This document shows positions 44,925 through 53,251 of a stretch of 64,000 bases of DNA, piece after piece. The position numbers were made by a program, and so were the translations under genes. Source of the stretch: Sulfitobacter sp. M05 (GTDB lineage Bacteria > Pseudomonadota > Alphaproteobacteria > Rhodobacterales > Rhodobacteraceae); NCBI RefSeq assembly GCF_029285175.1, contig NZ_JABEDH010000002.1, forward strand, positions 496,001-560,000, written 5' to 3'. Below the pieces are notes generated by a model, which worked only from the letters and a program-made list of their open reading frames with translations, did no database searches and was not told the DNA's origin. Position 1 is the first letter of the stretch; each line of letters opens with the position of its first letter.

Positions 44925-45749
44925 ATGTTTCAATCCAAACGGAAACCCAAGGGCGGCATTTCGTCGTTCCTGTCGATGGCGGAACTGGTTTACCATTCCA
45001 TCGTGCGCAGCGTGCGCAAACAGCACAACAATGCCTTTATCGCGATTGGCATCAACGTCGCGCAAACTGCCATGTTCGTTGGTGCGTTTTATCTGATGTT
45101 CACCATCTTAGGGGTGCGTGGTTCGGCGATCCGCGGTGACTTTCTGGTCTATATCATGACCGGTATTTTCCTTTACCTCACTCATATCAAGGCCATCGGT
45201 TCGGTAATGGGGGCAGAGGGGCCGGCCAGCCCCATGATGCAACACGCGCCGATGAACACCATCATCGCGATCCTGTCCGGCGCATTGGGGGCCCTTTATA
45301 TTCAAGTGCTTTCGCTGTTTCTGGTGCTGTTTGCCTATCACGTCGCATGGAGCCCGGTGAGTATTGACCAGCCAGTAAATGCGTTTCTGATGGTGGTGAT
45401 GTCCTGGTTCACCGGTTGTTCGCTTGGTCTGGTGTTTCTGGCGATAAAGCCGTGGTTTCCGGCCTTTGTTTCGCTTGCCTCACAACTATACCAACGCGCC
45501 AACATGCTGGCATCTGGCAAGATGTTTGTCGCCAACACCCTGCCCGGATACATGCTGGCAATGTTTGATTGGAACCCCTTGTTCCACACCATTGATCAGG
45601 CACGCGGCTTTGCCTTTATCAATTACAACCCGCGCTATTCGAATTGGGAATATGCATTCTGGTTGTCCATTGTTTTGATCATGATCGGGCTGATGGGTGA
45701 ATTTTATACCCGCAAACACGCCTCGCTCAGCTGGAACGCGCGGCGATAA
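44925..45749 (+). CDS. ABC-2 type polysaccharide/polyol export permease
   Basis: Membrane subunit of an ABC-2 exporter, 274 residues with about six helices, of the KpsM/Wzm/TagG type that exports capsule, O-antigen or teichoic acid. The start at 44925 has AAAGGG eight bases upstream; a GTG three bases earlier is also possible. The N-terminal LVYHSIVRSVRKQHNNAFIA amphipathic stretch is typical of the permease. No ATPase partner is next to it: it is divergent from cysQ and followed by the convergent alkB. Substrate presumably the glycan of the divergent operon (inference). Confidence 0.82.
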   Translation: MFQSKRKPKGGISSFLSMAELVYHSIVRSVRKQHNNAFIAIGINVAQTAMFVGAFYLMFTILGVRGSAIRGDFLVYIMTGIFLYLTHIKAIGSVMGAEGPASPMMQHAPMNTIIAILSGALGALYIQVLSLFLVLFAYHVAWSPVSIDQPVNAFLMVVMSWFTGCSLGLVFLAIKPWFPAFVSLASQLYQRANMLASGKMFVANTLPGYMLAMFDWNPLFHTIDQARGFAFINYNPRYSNWEYAFWLSIVLIMIGLMGEFYTRKHASLSWNARR

Positions 45750-45764
45750 GACGGGAACCAGCCG

Positions 45765-46367
45765 CTATTCCACAACCCGCAAAGTCAGATTGATCCGCCC
45801 GCCTCTGTCCAGCAGGCGTGATGTGCCAGCGCGCAGCCTGTCCACACCATGATAGGTCAGCCGTGCATCACCACCCATCACAACCACATCCCCTGACTGC
45901 AACCAAACCGATTGCGTTTTGCCACCGCGCGTAACGTTCCCGATCCGGAACAGCGCATCATCGCCAAGGGAAATCGACAGCACAGGCCACTGAAAATCCG
46001 CTTCGTCTTTGTCCTGGTGCATCCCCATTTTCGCATCCGCTGAATAATAGTTGATCAGACAGCATTCAGGTTTGCGCGACAGACCAGTCACCTGATCCCA
46101 AAGCGTCAGAAGCTGCGGCGGGATTGCGGGCCATTTCTGGCCTCCAGGATGGGTTGGAGAATAGCGATACCCGTGTTTGTCAGAATACCAACCGTATTTT
46201 CCCGCGGCCGTCATCCGGACCGACATTTGTTTGCCATAAGGCGTATCCGGCCGAAACAAGGGCGCGGCCCGCACCACCTCTCGCACCGCATTGACAAGCC
46301 TCTGTTGGGCGGTCAAATCCAGTAGCCCCTTATGAATGACAAAGCCACGCAGCGTTAATTCCGTCAT
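45765..46367 (-). CDS. alkB: AlkB-family 2-oxoglutarate/Fe(II) dioxygenase
   Basis: Repairs alkylated bases by oxidative demethylation. The 200 residues carry the Fe/2-oxoglutarate motif HQDKDEAD (HxD near 120), the distal His in LTYHGVDRL near 172 and the C-terminal RINLTLR arginine pair that binds 2-oxoglutarate. NYYSADAKMGMHQD is typical of AlkB. The start at 46367 has AGGA five bases upstream. The frame stays open to 46526 but that extension crosses the dnaK promoter and lacks family similarity. It is divergent from dnaK. Confidence 0.93.
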   Translation of the reverse strand: MTELTLRGFVIHKGLLDLTAQQRLVNAVREVVRAAPLFRPDTPYGKQMSVRMTAAGKYGWYSDKHGYRYSPTHPGGQKWPAIPPQLLTLWDQVTGLSRKPECCLINYYSADAKMGMHQDKDEADFQWPVLSISLGDDALFRIGNVTRGGKTQSVWLQSGDVVVMGGDARLTYHGVDRLRAGTSRLLDRGGRINLTLRVVE

Positions 46368-46435
46368 TTCATCCTGTTTCCGCGCTAATTTCTGAAAAAT
46401 CCGTGCAGATTCTTCACTTCTCGGGGGTGGCGGTG

Positions 46436-46464
46436 CTTGCGAGCCCGAACACCGCTCCTTATAT
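46436..46464 (+). promoter_or_regulatory. Sigma-32 (heat shock) promoter of dnaKJ
   Basis: CTTG (46436-46439), an 18-base spacer and CTTATAT (46458-46464). This agrees with the alphaproteobacterial heat-shock consensus CTTG-N17/18-CYTATNT. It lies 114 bases ahead of the dnaK start in the 211-base gap shared with alkB. Confidence 0.75.
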
Positions 46465-46578
46465 ACCCATCGAACCGCTGAGGGCCTACTGCTTTCAGTG
46501 TCATCAGATCGGGGCAAAGGTGCCAAAACGGGCCTGCGCCTCGTGTCATCGCCTTAACGAACAAAAGGGATCGAAAAC

Positions 46579-48498
46579 ATGGCCAAAGTAATTGGTATTG
46601 ACCTAGGAACAACAAACAGCTGTATCGCCATCATGGACGGCAGCCAGCCTCGCGTTATCGAAAACGCTGAAGGTGCCCGCACCACACCATCCATCGTCGC
46701 CTTTGCCGACGACGAGCGTCTGGTGGGCCAGCCTGCAAAACGTCAGGCTGTTACAAACCCCGACAACACCATTTTCGGTGTGAAACGTCTGGTTGGCCGT
46801 CGCAATGACGACGCGGATCTGGCGAAAGACAAAAAGAACCTCCCCTTCAATGTGATCGACGGCGGTAATGGCGACGCATGGGTCGAGGCACGCGGCGAGA
46901 AATATTCACCCTCGCAAATCTCTGCCTTCATCTTGGGCAAGATGAAAGAAACCGCCGAGTCATATCTGGGCGAAGACGTAACGCAGGCCGTCATCACCGT
47001 TCCTGCGTATTTCAACGACGCCCAGCGTCAGGCCACCAAAGACGCCGGTAAGATTGCCGGCCTTGAGGTGCTGCGCATCATCAACGAACCAACCGCTGCT
47101 GCGCTGGCCTATGGTCTGGACAAAGAGCAGACACAAACCATCGCGGTTTATGACCTTGGTGGTGGTACATTCGACGTTACCATCCTTGAGATCGATGACG
47201 GCCTGTTCGAAGTAAAATCTACCAACGGTGACACGTTCCTTGGTGGTGAAGACTTTGACATGCGCATCGTGAACTACCTTGCGGATGAATTCAAAAAGAC
47301 CAACGGCGTCGACCTGACCAAAGACAAGATGGCGCTTCAGCGTCTGAAGGAAGCGGCGGAAAAGGCAAAGATCGAACTGTCCAGCGCCAGCCAGACAGAA
47401 ATCAACCAGCCGTTTATCTCCATGGGTTCTGACGGTTCACCGTTGCACATGGTGATGAAACTGACCCGCGCCAAGCTGGAAAGCCTTGTCGGCGACCTGA
47501 TCAAAGCCTCCATGAAGCCTTGTAAAGAAGCGCTGAAAGACGCCGGCCTGTCCGCCTCTGACATCGACGAAGTTGTCTTGGTTGGTGGTATGACCCGTAT
47601 GCCGCGCGTTGTTGAGGAAGTGACCAAATTCTTCGGCAAAGAGCCACATAAGGGTGTGAACCCAGACGAGGTTGTTGCCCTTGGTGCCGCGATTCAGGCC
47701 GGTGTTCTGCAAGGCGACGTGAAAGACGTCGTTCTGCTGGACGTGACCCCATTGTCCTTGGGTATTGAAACCCTTGGCGGCGTGTTCACCCGTCTGATCG
47801 ACCGCAACACAACAATCCCGACCAAGAAATCGCAGGTCTTCTCGACAGCCGAAGACAACCAGAACGCCGTGACGATCCGCGTATTCCAAGGCGAACGTGA
47901 AATGGCGGCCGACAACAAGATCCTCGGTGCTTTCAACCTTGAGAACATCCCGCCTGCCCCACGCGGCATGCCGCAGATCGAAGTGACGTTTGACATCGAC
48001 GCAAACGGTATCGTTGCCGTGGGCGCGTTGGACAAAGGCACTGGCAAAGAACAGAAGATCACGATCCAGGCTTCTGGTGGTTTGTCGGATGCGGACATCG
48101 ACCAAATGGTTAAAGACGCCGAAGAAAACGCCGAGGCGGACAAGGATCGTCGCGAGCTGATCGAGGCGAAAAACCAAGCGGAAAGCCTGATCCACTCGAC
48201 AGAAAAGTCTGTGGAAGAGCATTCCGACAAGGTTGACCCGACCACAGTCGAGGCCATCGAACTGGCAATTGCGGCTCTTAAGGACGAGCTGGAAACAGAA
48301 GATGCAAGCAAGATCAAATCCGGCATCCAGAACGTCACCGAAGCGGCGATGAAACTGGGCGAAGCGATCTATAAAGCATCTGCCGAAGCCAGCGAGGACG
48401 ACATGGCGGCCGCCGCTGACGAGCAAGGCGGACCTGCGGATGACGATATCGTCGACGCGGAATTCGAAGACCTCGACGACGACAAGCGGACTTCTTAA
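46579..48498 (+). CDS. dnaK: Chaperone DnaK (Hsp70)
   Basis: ATP-dependent Hsp70 chaperone that folds proteins and restrains the heat-shock response. The 639 residues match the family: [16 protein letters not shown] at the N-terminus, [17 protein letters not shown] near 145, [14 protein letters not shown] near 193, [11 protein letters not shown] near 335, and a C-terminal substrate-binding domain ending in an acidic [14 protein letters not shown] tail. AAAGGG precedes the ATG. dnaJ follows after 84 bases containing a strong hairpin; grpE is not in the window. Confidence 0.99.
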   Translation: MAKVIGIDLGTTNSCIAIMDGSQPRVIENAEGARTTPSIVAFADDERLVGQPAKRQAVTNPDNTIFGVKRLVGRRNDDADLAKDKKNLPFNVIDGGNGDAWVEARGEKYSPSQISAFILGKMKETAESYLGEDVTQAVITVPAYFNDAQRQATKDAGKIAGLEVLRIINEPTAAALAYGLDKEQTQTIAVYDLGGGTFDVTILEIDDGLFEVKSTNGDTFLGGEDFDMRIVNYLADEFKKTNGVDLTKDKMALQRLKEAAEKAKIELSSASQTEINQPFISMGSDGSPLHMVMKLTRAKLESLVGDLIKASMKPCKEALKDAGLSASDIDEVVLVGGMTRMPRVVEEVTKFFGKEPHKGVNPDEVVALGAAIQAGVLQGDVKDVVLLDVTPLSLGIETLGGVFTRLIDRNTTIPTKKSQVFSTAEDNQNAVTIRVFQGEREMAADNKILGAFNLENIPPAPRGMPQIEVTFDIDANGIVAVGALDKGTGKEQKITIQASGGLSDADIDQMVKDAEENAEADKDRRELIEAKNQAESLIHSTEKSVEEHSDKVDPTTVEAIELAIAALKDELETEDASKIKSGIQNVTEAAMKLGEAIYKASAEASEDDMAAAADEQGGPADDDIVDAEFEDLDDDKRTS

Positions 48499-48526
48499 TC
48501 TTAATCGTACGCGGAACACGTGGTAT

Positions 48527-48554
48527 GGGCCGGTCCGATTTGACGGGCCGGCCC
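48527..48554 (+). terminator. Hairpin between dnaK and dnaJ
   Basis: GGGCCGGTCC and GGGCCGGCCC form a 10-bp stem (one G-T pair) with an 8-base loop. It is followed by TTCACGTTTCTTG rather than a clean T-run. It probably reduces or processes readthrough so that dnaJ is made at lower level than dnaK. Confidence 0.5.
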
Positions 48555-48582
48555 TTCACGTTTCTTGTAAAGGACATGATCC

Positions 48583-49731
48583 ATGGCAAAACGTGATTAT
48601 TATGAAGTGCTTGGTGTGGCCAAGGGCGCGTCAGCGGATGAGATCAAAAAGGGCTTTCGCAAAAAAGCCAAGGAGCTGCATCCGGATCGCAATTCCGACA
48701 ATCCCAACGCCGAAGCACAGTTTAAAGAGGCAAACGAAGCCTACGACGTCTTAAAGGCACCCGATAAGAAAGCAGCCTATGACCGTTATGGCCATGCTGC
48801 GTTCGAGGGTGGCATGGGCGGCGGCGGTGGACGTCCCGGCGGCGGCGGTCAGGGGGATTTCTCCTCCGCCTTCTCGGATGTTTTCGACGACTTGTTTGGC
48901 GACTTTATGGGCCAGCGTGGCGGCGGCGGCGGTGGACGTCGCGCAGCGCGCGGTGCCGACCTGCGCTATAACCTACGCATCACCCTCGAAGACGCCTTTG
49001 CAGGTATGCAGAAGTCCATCAATGTGCCGACCTCGGTACAATGTGACAGCTGCTCGGGATCCGGTGCCGAAGGCGGTGCAGAACCGACAACCTGCCCAAC
49101 ATGTTCCGGCATGGGTAAGGTGCGCGCGCAGCAAGGTTTCTTTACGGTTGAACGCACCTGTCCAACCTGCTCGGGCATGGGCCAAATCGTTAAAAACCCA
49201 TGTAAATCCTGCCGCGGCGCTGGCCGGATCGAAAAGGAACGTTCGCTGAGCGTTAACATTCCCGCGGGTGTGGAAACGGGCACTCGCATCCGTTTGGCCG
49301 GTGAAGGCGAAGCGGGTATGCGGGGCGGGCCGTCCGGCGATCTCTATATATTTATCGAAGTGGCCGAACACGACCTGTTCGAACGCGATGGGCCAAATCT
49401 GTTTTGCCGTGTGCCTGTCTCGATGAGTACCGCCGCACTGGGTGGCAATATCGAGGTCCCCACAATCGACGGCGGACGTGGCCGCGTTCAAATCCCCGGC
49501 GGCAGCCAGTCCGGTCGCCAAATGCGTCTGCGCGGAAAAGGTATGCCACCACTGCGCGGCGGTGGCGTGGGCGATATGATCATCGAACTTGCGGTGGAAA
49601 CGCCCGTGAACCTGACCAGCCGCCAAAAAGAACTGTTAAAAGAGTTTGAAGACCTGTCTTCGGAAAACAATCCCGAAAGCAGCAGCTTTTTCTCAAGCGT
49701 CAAGTCATTCTGGGACTCGATGAAAGGCTAA
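48583..49731 (+). CDS. dnaJ: Chaperone DnaJ (Hsp40)
   Basis: Co-chaperone that stimulates DnaK ATPase and presents substrates. The 382 residues have the J domain with HPD at about 34-36 (ELHPDRNS), a Gly/Phe-rich linker (about 75-125), four CxxCxGxG zinc repeats (about 148-215; [16 protein letters not shown] twice, CKSCRGAG) and the C-terminal substrate domain. AAAGGA precedes the ATG. It ends just before a terminator. Confidence 0.98.
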   Translation: MAKRDYYEVLGVAKGASADEIKKGFRKKAKELHPDRNSDNPNAEAQFKEANEAYDVLKAPDKKAAYDRYGHAAFEGGMGGGGGRPGGGGQGDFSSAFSDVFDDLFGDFMGQRGGGGGGRRAARGADLRYNLRITLEDAFAGMQKSINVPTSVQCDSCSGSGAEGGAEPTTCPTCSGMGKVRAQQGFFTVERTCPTCSGMGQIVKNPCKSCRGAGRIEKERSLSVNIPAGVETGTRIRLAGEGEAGMRGGPSGDLYIFIEVAEHDLFERDGPNLFCRVPVSMSTAALGGNIEVPTIDGGRGRVQIPGGSQSGRQMRLRGKGMPPLRGGGVGDMIIELAVETPVNLTSRQKELLKEFEDLSSENNPESSSFFSSVKSFWDSMKG

Positions 49732-49740
49732 ATCTCTTGC

Positions 49741-49772
49741 AAGGCGCCCCCGATTTGGTGGGGCGTCTTGTC
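49741..49772 (+). terminator. Terminator of dnaK-dnaJ
   Basis: GGCGCCCC and GGGGCGTC (one G-T pair) form a stem with a nine-base loop, followed by TTGTCTTCTATTTT, a T-rich tail. It lies ten bases after the dnaJ stop. Its presence makes a TTG start for radC at 49737 unlikely. Confidence 0.6.
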
Positions 49773-49796
49773 TTCTATTTTAACCGAATCCTAACC

Positions 49797-50567
49797 ATGT
49801 CTGCACAACCTGAGTGCATGACACATTTCGCAGAACAAGCGCTGCCATTCTTGTTAGACTCGTTGGATAACATCCGACCAATCCCAGTCACGCAGCCCCC
49901 TTACATAAAAGACCATCGTCAACGGTTACGGGCCCGGTTCATGGCCGGTGGCCCGGATGCGATACCCGATTATGAACTGCTTGAACTGATCCTGTTTCGC
50001 GCCATTCCCCAGCGCAGTGTTAAACCGCTGGCCGAGGCCCTGATCGAGTATTTTGGTGACTTTAACCGTGTTATTTCAGCCCCTGAAAAACGCCTGCTCG
50101 AATTTGACGGCGTTGGGGAAGCCGTTGTTGTTGAACTGAAAGTTATCGAAGCCGCGGCACAACGCATGGCCCGCGCCAAAGTCATGCAGCGTCAGATCGT
50201 ATCAAGCTGGGACGACCTGCTGACCTACTGTCACACAAAGATGGCGCACCGCGAGACGGAGCAGTTTCGGGTGCTTTTTCTGGACAACAAGAACGTACTT
50301 ATCGCCGACGAGGCACAGGGGCAGGGCACCGTAGATCATGTGCCGGTCTATCCACGCGAGGTCGCCAAGCGGGCGCTGGAATTAAACGCCTCTGCCCTTA
50401 TTCTGGTGCATAACCATCCCTCCGGTGACCCGACCCCGTCGGCATCTGACATCGACATGACGGAAAAGATTTCCCGCGCCTGCGAGGCGCTGGGACTGAC
50501 GTTGCATGACCATCTGATCATCGGCAAATCGACCGAGCTTAGCTTTCGCTCGGAAGGATACCTTTAG
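49797..50567 (+). CDS. radC: RadC-family JAB/MPN domain protein
   Basis: The 256-residue RadC protein has an N-terminal helix-hairpin-helix region (about 40-100, DYELLELILFRAIPQRSVKPLA) and a JAMM metalloprotease-like domain with HNHPSGDPTPSASD near 205. The once-assumed DNA repair role is disputed; its function is unclear. The N-terminus is variable in the family, so the ATG at 49797 is a best guess; 49818 is the alternative. A TTG-initiated longer form from 49737 would run through the dnaJ terminator. The stop overlaps the convergent OmpA-type gene by four bases. Confidence 0.85.
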   Translation: MSAQPECMTHFAEQALPFLLDSLDNIRPIPVTQPPYIKDHRQRLRARFMAGGPDAIPDYELLELILFRAIPQRSVKPLAEALIEYFGDFNRVISAPEKRLLEFDGVGEAVVVELKVIEAAAQRMARAKVMQRQIVSSWDDLLTYCHTKMAHRETEQFRVLFLDNKNVLIADEAQGQGTVDHVPVYPREVAKRALELNASALILVHNHPSGDPTPSASDIDMTEKISRACEALGLTLHDHLIIGKSTELSFRSEGYL

Positions 50568-52123
50568 CGCACCCAGACCTCGACACGCCGGTTGGCCTGT
50601 CGTCCCCAACTGGTATCGTCACAGGCCATCGGTAGCGCCTCACCAAATGCGTCTACCCCCAGGGTGACACGATCCAGATTGGCGGTAACTGCGGCGGCAC
50701 TGACCCCGCGCAGGACGGCCTCGGCACGGCGCAGGGCGATATCACGATTGGGCTTTGCCGCCCCTTGCCCGTCACTAAATCCGACAAATAGGATTTTCCG
50801 GGCATCATAACGCCCCTGTTCCAGCGCGCGTGCAAGTTGCTGAACATTGGAGCGCGATTGCGCATCGAGGCGAATGGACCCTGTCTCGAACCTGAAAGAC
50901 GTGGTCAATCGCGACATCGGAGACAGCGTTGCCACCATGCGCTGGATTTCTTCCAACGGAATTTCAGGCCCGGCCACCGTGATTGCATTGGCAAACCGAT
51001 CGCCCTGCACTGCAATCAGAATTTCCTCGGGTGCCTGATCAACGAAACCGGTCCGCCGGATGACATTCTGTGCCGCAGCCCCGCGTGAAAAGGCCAGAAA
51101 CTCGCGGGCAATCAAGGGTAGGCGTCTCGCGGGAAAATACAGGAACATTGGCGCGGTCAGCGGATAATCTTCTGTTTTAATGGTGCGGCGGCTGGCACTC
51201 AGCGAAAACCCGCAGGTTCCCCCCAAGGTCAGGACGCGCGTTGTACGCCGTTCGGCATAGCTGGTCAGCCCAATCGCCAGGGTATCTTTTGCGACCGCCT
51301 CGGCGATCTTGGCGGGCAAAAGATGCCGCACGGCGGTTTGTGCAAGGTCAAATTTGGCGGCCCCCATAACCTGATCTTCAATCGCTTGGGATAACCCACT
51401 GGCCTCCGCCGGTAGATGGAGGTCGATCGGCGCATCCGGCCCGCCAATTTCTTTCCAGTTGGTAATTTCGCCCGCAAACACCTTTGCCAGATTCAGGGGG
51501 GAGATACTGCGCAACGGATTGCCAACAGACACGACCGGCACGACCGCATCCAACGCCAGAACCCGGCTGCGGTTCGGCCCTGTCAAATCACCCATGCCAG
51601 CCTCGCGTGCCAGCATGCGCTCCTCTGGCCGGATTTCACGCAGTGCCATCACGATATCTGCTTCATCCGCCAGCAGATCCGCAAACCCTTCATCCGTATT
51701 GCTGGCCCGGAACCCGAACCGCGCGGCCAGTTTCCCCGTATCGGTATGGGACAATGCCAGTACAAAACGGGTCGCATCCACGTCTTCGCGAGTCACAGAA
51801 TACCCGTTGCGTTGTGCATAGGCGTCCATCAGAGCCGGCATCAGAACCGCACCCATTGTGGCCGACCCTGACAATTCAATCTCGGCCACAAAATCATGCA
51901 GGTTGGGGCACCCCGGACCTGAGCAGGACACACCAGAACCGTCGATGGTCAGCTCACCATAGTCCGTGGACAGGCGGTAGAATTCGCCGTCAAAGCCCAA
52001 AAGCATACCGCTGAGCTCGACCTTGCCATCACGCGAACTTAGCGTGACGTCCTGCGCCATCACAGAAATGGCAGAAAACAGCAAAAGTGCGGCGAAGGCC
52101 GCCGCACGTTTCAGGATGATCAT
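50564..52123 (-). CDS. Phosphate-binding-protein-like / OmpA fusion
   Basis: A 519-residue exported protein. A signal peptide ends near residue 23 (ISVMAQ). The middle (about 70-370) is a PstS-type periplasmic binding domain: SGSATMGAVLMPALMDAYAQ, SPLNLAKVFAGEITNWKEIGG. The C-terminal about 120 residues are an OmpA-type peptidoglycan-binding domain (GFSDGQGAAKPN, NRRVEVWV). Thus a solute-binding fold appears tethered to the cell wall. Two cysteines (SCSGPGCPN) near residue 65 could form a disulfide. It follows the 334-residue envelope protein by 19 bases. The ligand is unknown and no ABC transporter is adjacent. Confidence 0.82.
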   Translation of the reverse strand: MIILKRAAAFAALLLFSAISVMAQDVTLSSRDGKVELSGMLLGFDGEFYRLSTDYGELTIDGSGVSCSGPGCPNLHDFVAEIELSGSATMGAVLMPALMDAYAQRNGYSVTREDVDATRFVLALSHTDTGKLAARFGFRASNTDEGFADLLADEADIVMALREIRPEERMLAREAGMGDLTGPNRSRVLALDAVVPVVSVGNPLRSISPLNLAKVFAGEITNWKEIGGPDAPIDLHLPAEASGLSQAIEDQVMGAAKFDLAQTAVRHLLPAKIAEAVAKDTLAIGLTSYAERRTTRVLTLGGTCGFSLSASRRTIKTEDYPLTAPMFLYFPARRLPLIAREFLAFSRGAAAQNVIRRTGFVDQAPEEILIAVQGDRFANAITVAGPEIPLEEIQRMVATLSPMSRLTTSFRFETGSIRLDAQSRSNVQQLARALEQGRYDARKILFVGFSDGQGAAKPNRDIALRRAEAVLRGVSAAAVTANLDRVTLGVDAFGEALPMACDDTSWGRQANRRVEVWVR

Positions 52124-52142
52124 AGGACCTCGATGGCATTTG

Positions 52143-53147
52143 TTATCTGCCGGCGACTTTCAGGTCTTGCAGCAAATTATTCAACACAAGAAAGCTGCCT
52201 TCGGCATCACAATCTGGCACCGGCAGGATCAAGTTTTGCGTTTTCACGCCGCCATCGGGCTGGATTTCCAGCGATTGCGCCTCAATCTCCAGACCACAGT
52301 TGGCATCGGTCACTTCAGTTTCGACGCTCAGTGCGATTTTACCGCTGCGGGCATTATGCGCCTTGGGGAAGCTATAGACTTCGGCCAACAGCGGATCTGC
52401 CGCATTCATGTCACCATGCCGGGTCAGCACACCACCATTACCGGAAACCGCATCCGCAATCTCGCCCGGCGCGCCGTCCCATAAATGCCCTGTAGAACCG
52501 TAGTCGGCACCGAACTCGCGGGCGTGAATTTGAAATCCTGTGTTGCCTTTCCACTGCAAGACAGAGCGGTCAAAATCGGCCAGCTCTTCAACGGTAGTCT
52601 GTGCAACCGCGCCTTCGCCACTGGTAAAGGCAAGGATGAACACGGCTTCCTGCGCCAATGCCGGCACCCGAAGAGACAATTCGCCCTGATCAGATGTGGT
52701 CACCGTGAAAATCATGCCGTTATGGTGGACCGTCACCCGCTCGTTGGGCAGGCAGGGGGCCTGCATGTTCAGGTCGACCATCGCAGCTGCCACGGGGCGG
52801 GCAGATGCAGCAATCTCGCATAGAGGGGCAGGAGTTACCTCAATTGATCCATAGGTTTCAGGCGCGTCCGATACGCTGGACGGCGTCGATACTGTCACCA
52901 CCTCTGATTCAGGCTGTGGCAAATTCGGGCTTGTATCAAATTCTGCCGATGTCAGTTTAATTTCCTGAACGTTCAAAAGCGCATTGGCCGCGCTTGCGCC
53001 TCTCAATTCGGGAAGCTCCTCGGGCCGTTCGATCTCAGTCGGGCCATAGAATGCCTGGGCGGATTCTGAGTTCTGCATGATAAAGCCGATACCAATCGCA
53101 CACCCGAGGGCACCAATGGCAGTCAGAATTTCCTTTGTTCGCAGCAT
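52143..53147 (-). CDS. Envelope protein of unknown function next to secA
   Basis: I do not recognise this 334-residue protein. It has one N-terminal membrane helix (about 8-25, ILTAIGALGCAIGIGFIM), a Pro/Ser/Thr-rich linker (about 60-105), and a beta-rich extracytoplasmic part with several cysteines (ATPAPLCEIA-like at 110, QAPCLPN at 132, DANCGLEI at 292, VPDCDAEG at 318). It lies between secA and the binding-protein/OmpA fusion and is transcribed with the latter. I have a vague memory that homologues are annotated as translocase only because of the secA neighbourhood; nothing in the sequence supports that. Confidence 0.7.
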   Translation of the reverse strand: MLRTKEILTAIGALGCAIGIGFIMQNSESAQAFYGPTEIERPEELPELRGASAANALLNVQEIKLTSAEFDTSPNLPQPESEVVTVSTPSSVSDAPETYGSIEVTPAPLCEIAASARPVAAAMVDLNMQAPCLPNERVTVHHNGMIFTVTTSDQGELSLRVPALAQEAVFILAFTSGEGAVAQTTVEELADFDRSVLQWKGNTGFQIHAREFGADYGSTGHLWDGAPGEIADAVSGNGGVLTRHGDMNAADPLLAEVYSFPKAHNARSGKIALSVETEVTDANCGLEIEAQSLEIQPDGGVKTQNLILPVPDCDAEGSFLVLNNLLQDLKVAGR

Positions 53148-53251
53148 GATCTTGTCCCTTCAAACGGAATCGTTCGAAGTATTGATCGCGCACCATCAGG
53201 GCCTCGTTATGACCCTGATGCGAGAAATTCTTGTCAAAACAGTGGCAGGAT

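Noticed and set aside
46368..46526. N-terminal extension of AlkB
   Set aside because: It overlaps the dnaK promoter, shows no family similarity, and a well-placed AGGA favours the start at 46367.
47437..48519. Long minus-strand frame opposite dnaK
   Set aside because: It is a known type of shadow opposite dnaK, caused by codon bias; no ribosome site or domain.
49737..49796. TTG start for RadC
   Set aside because: The segment overlaps the dnaJ terminator and is not conserved in RadC.
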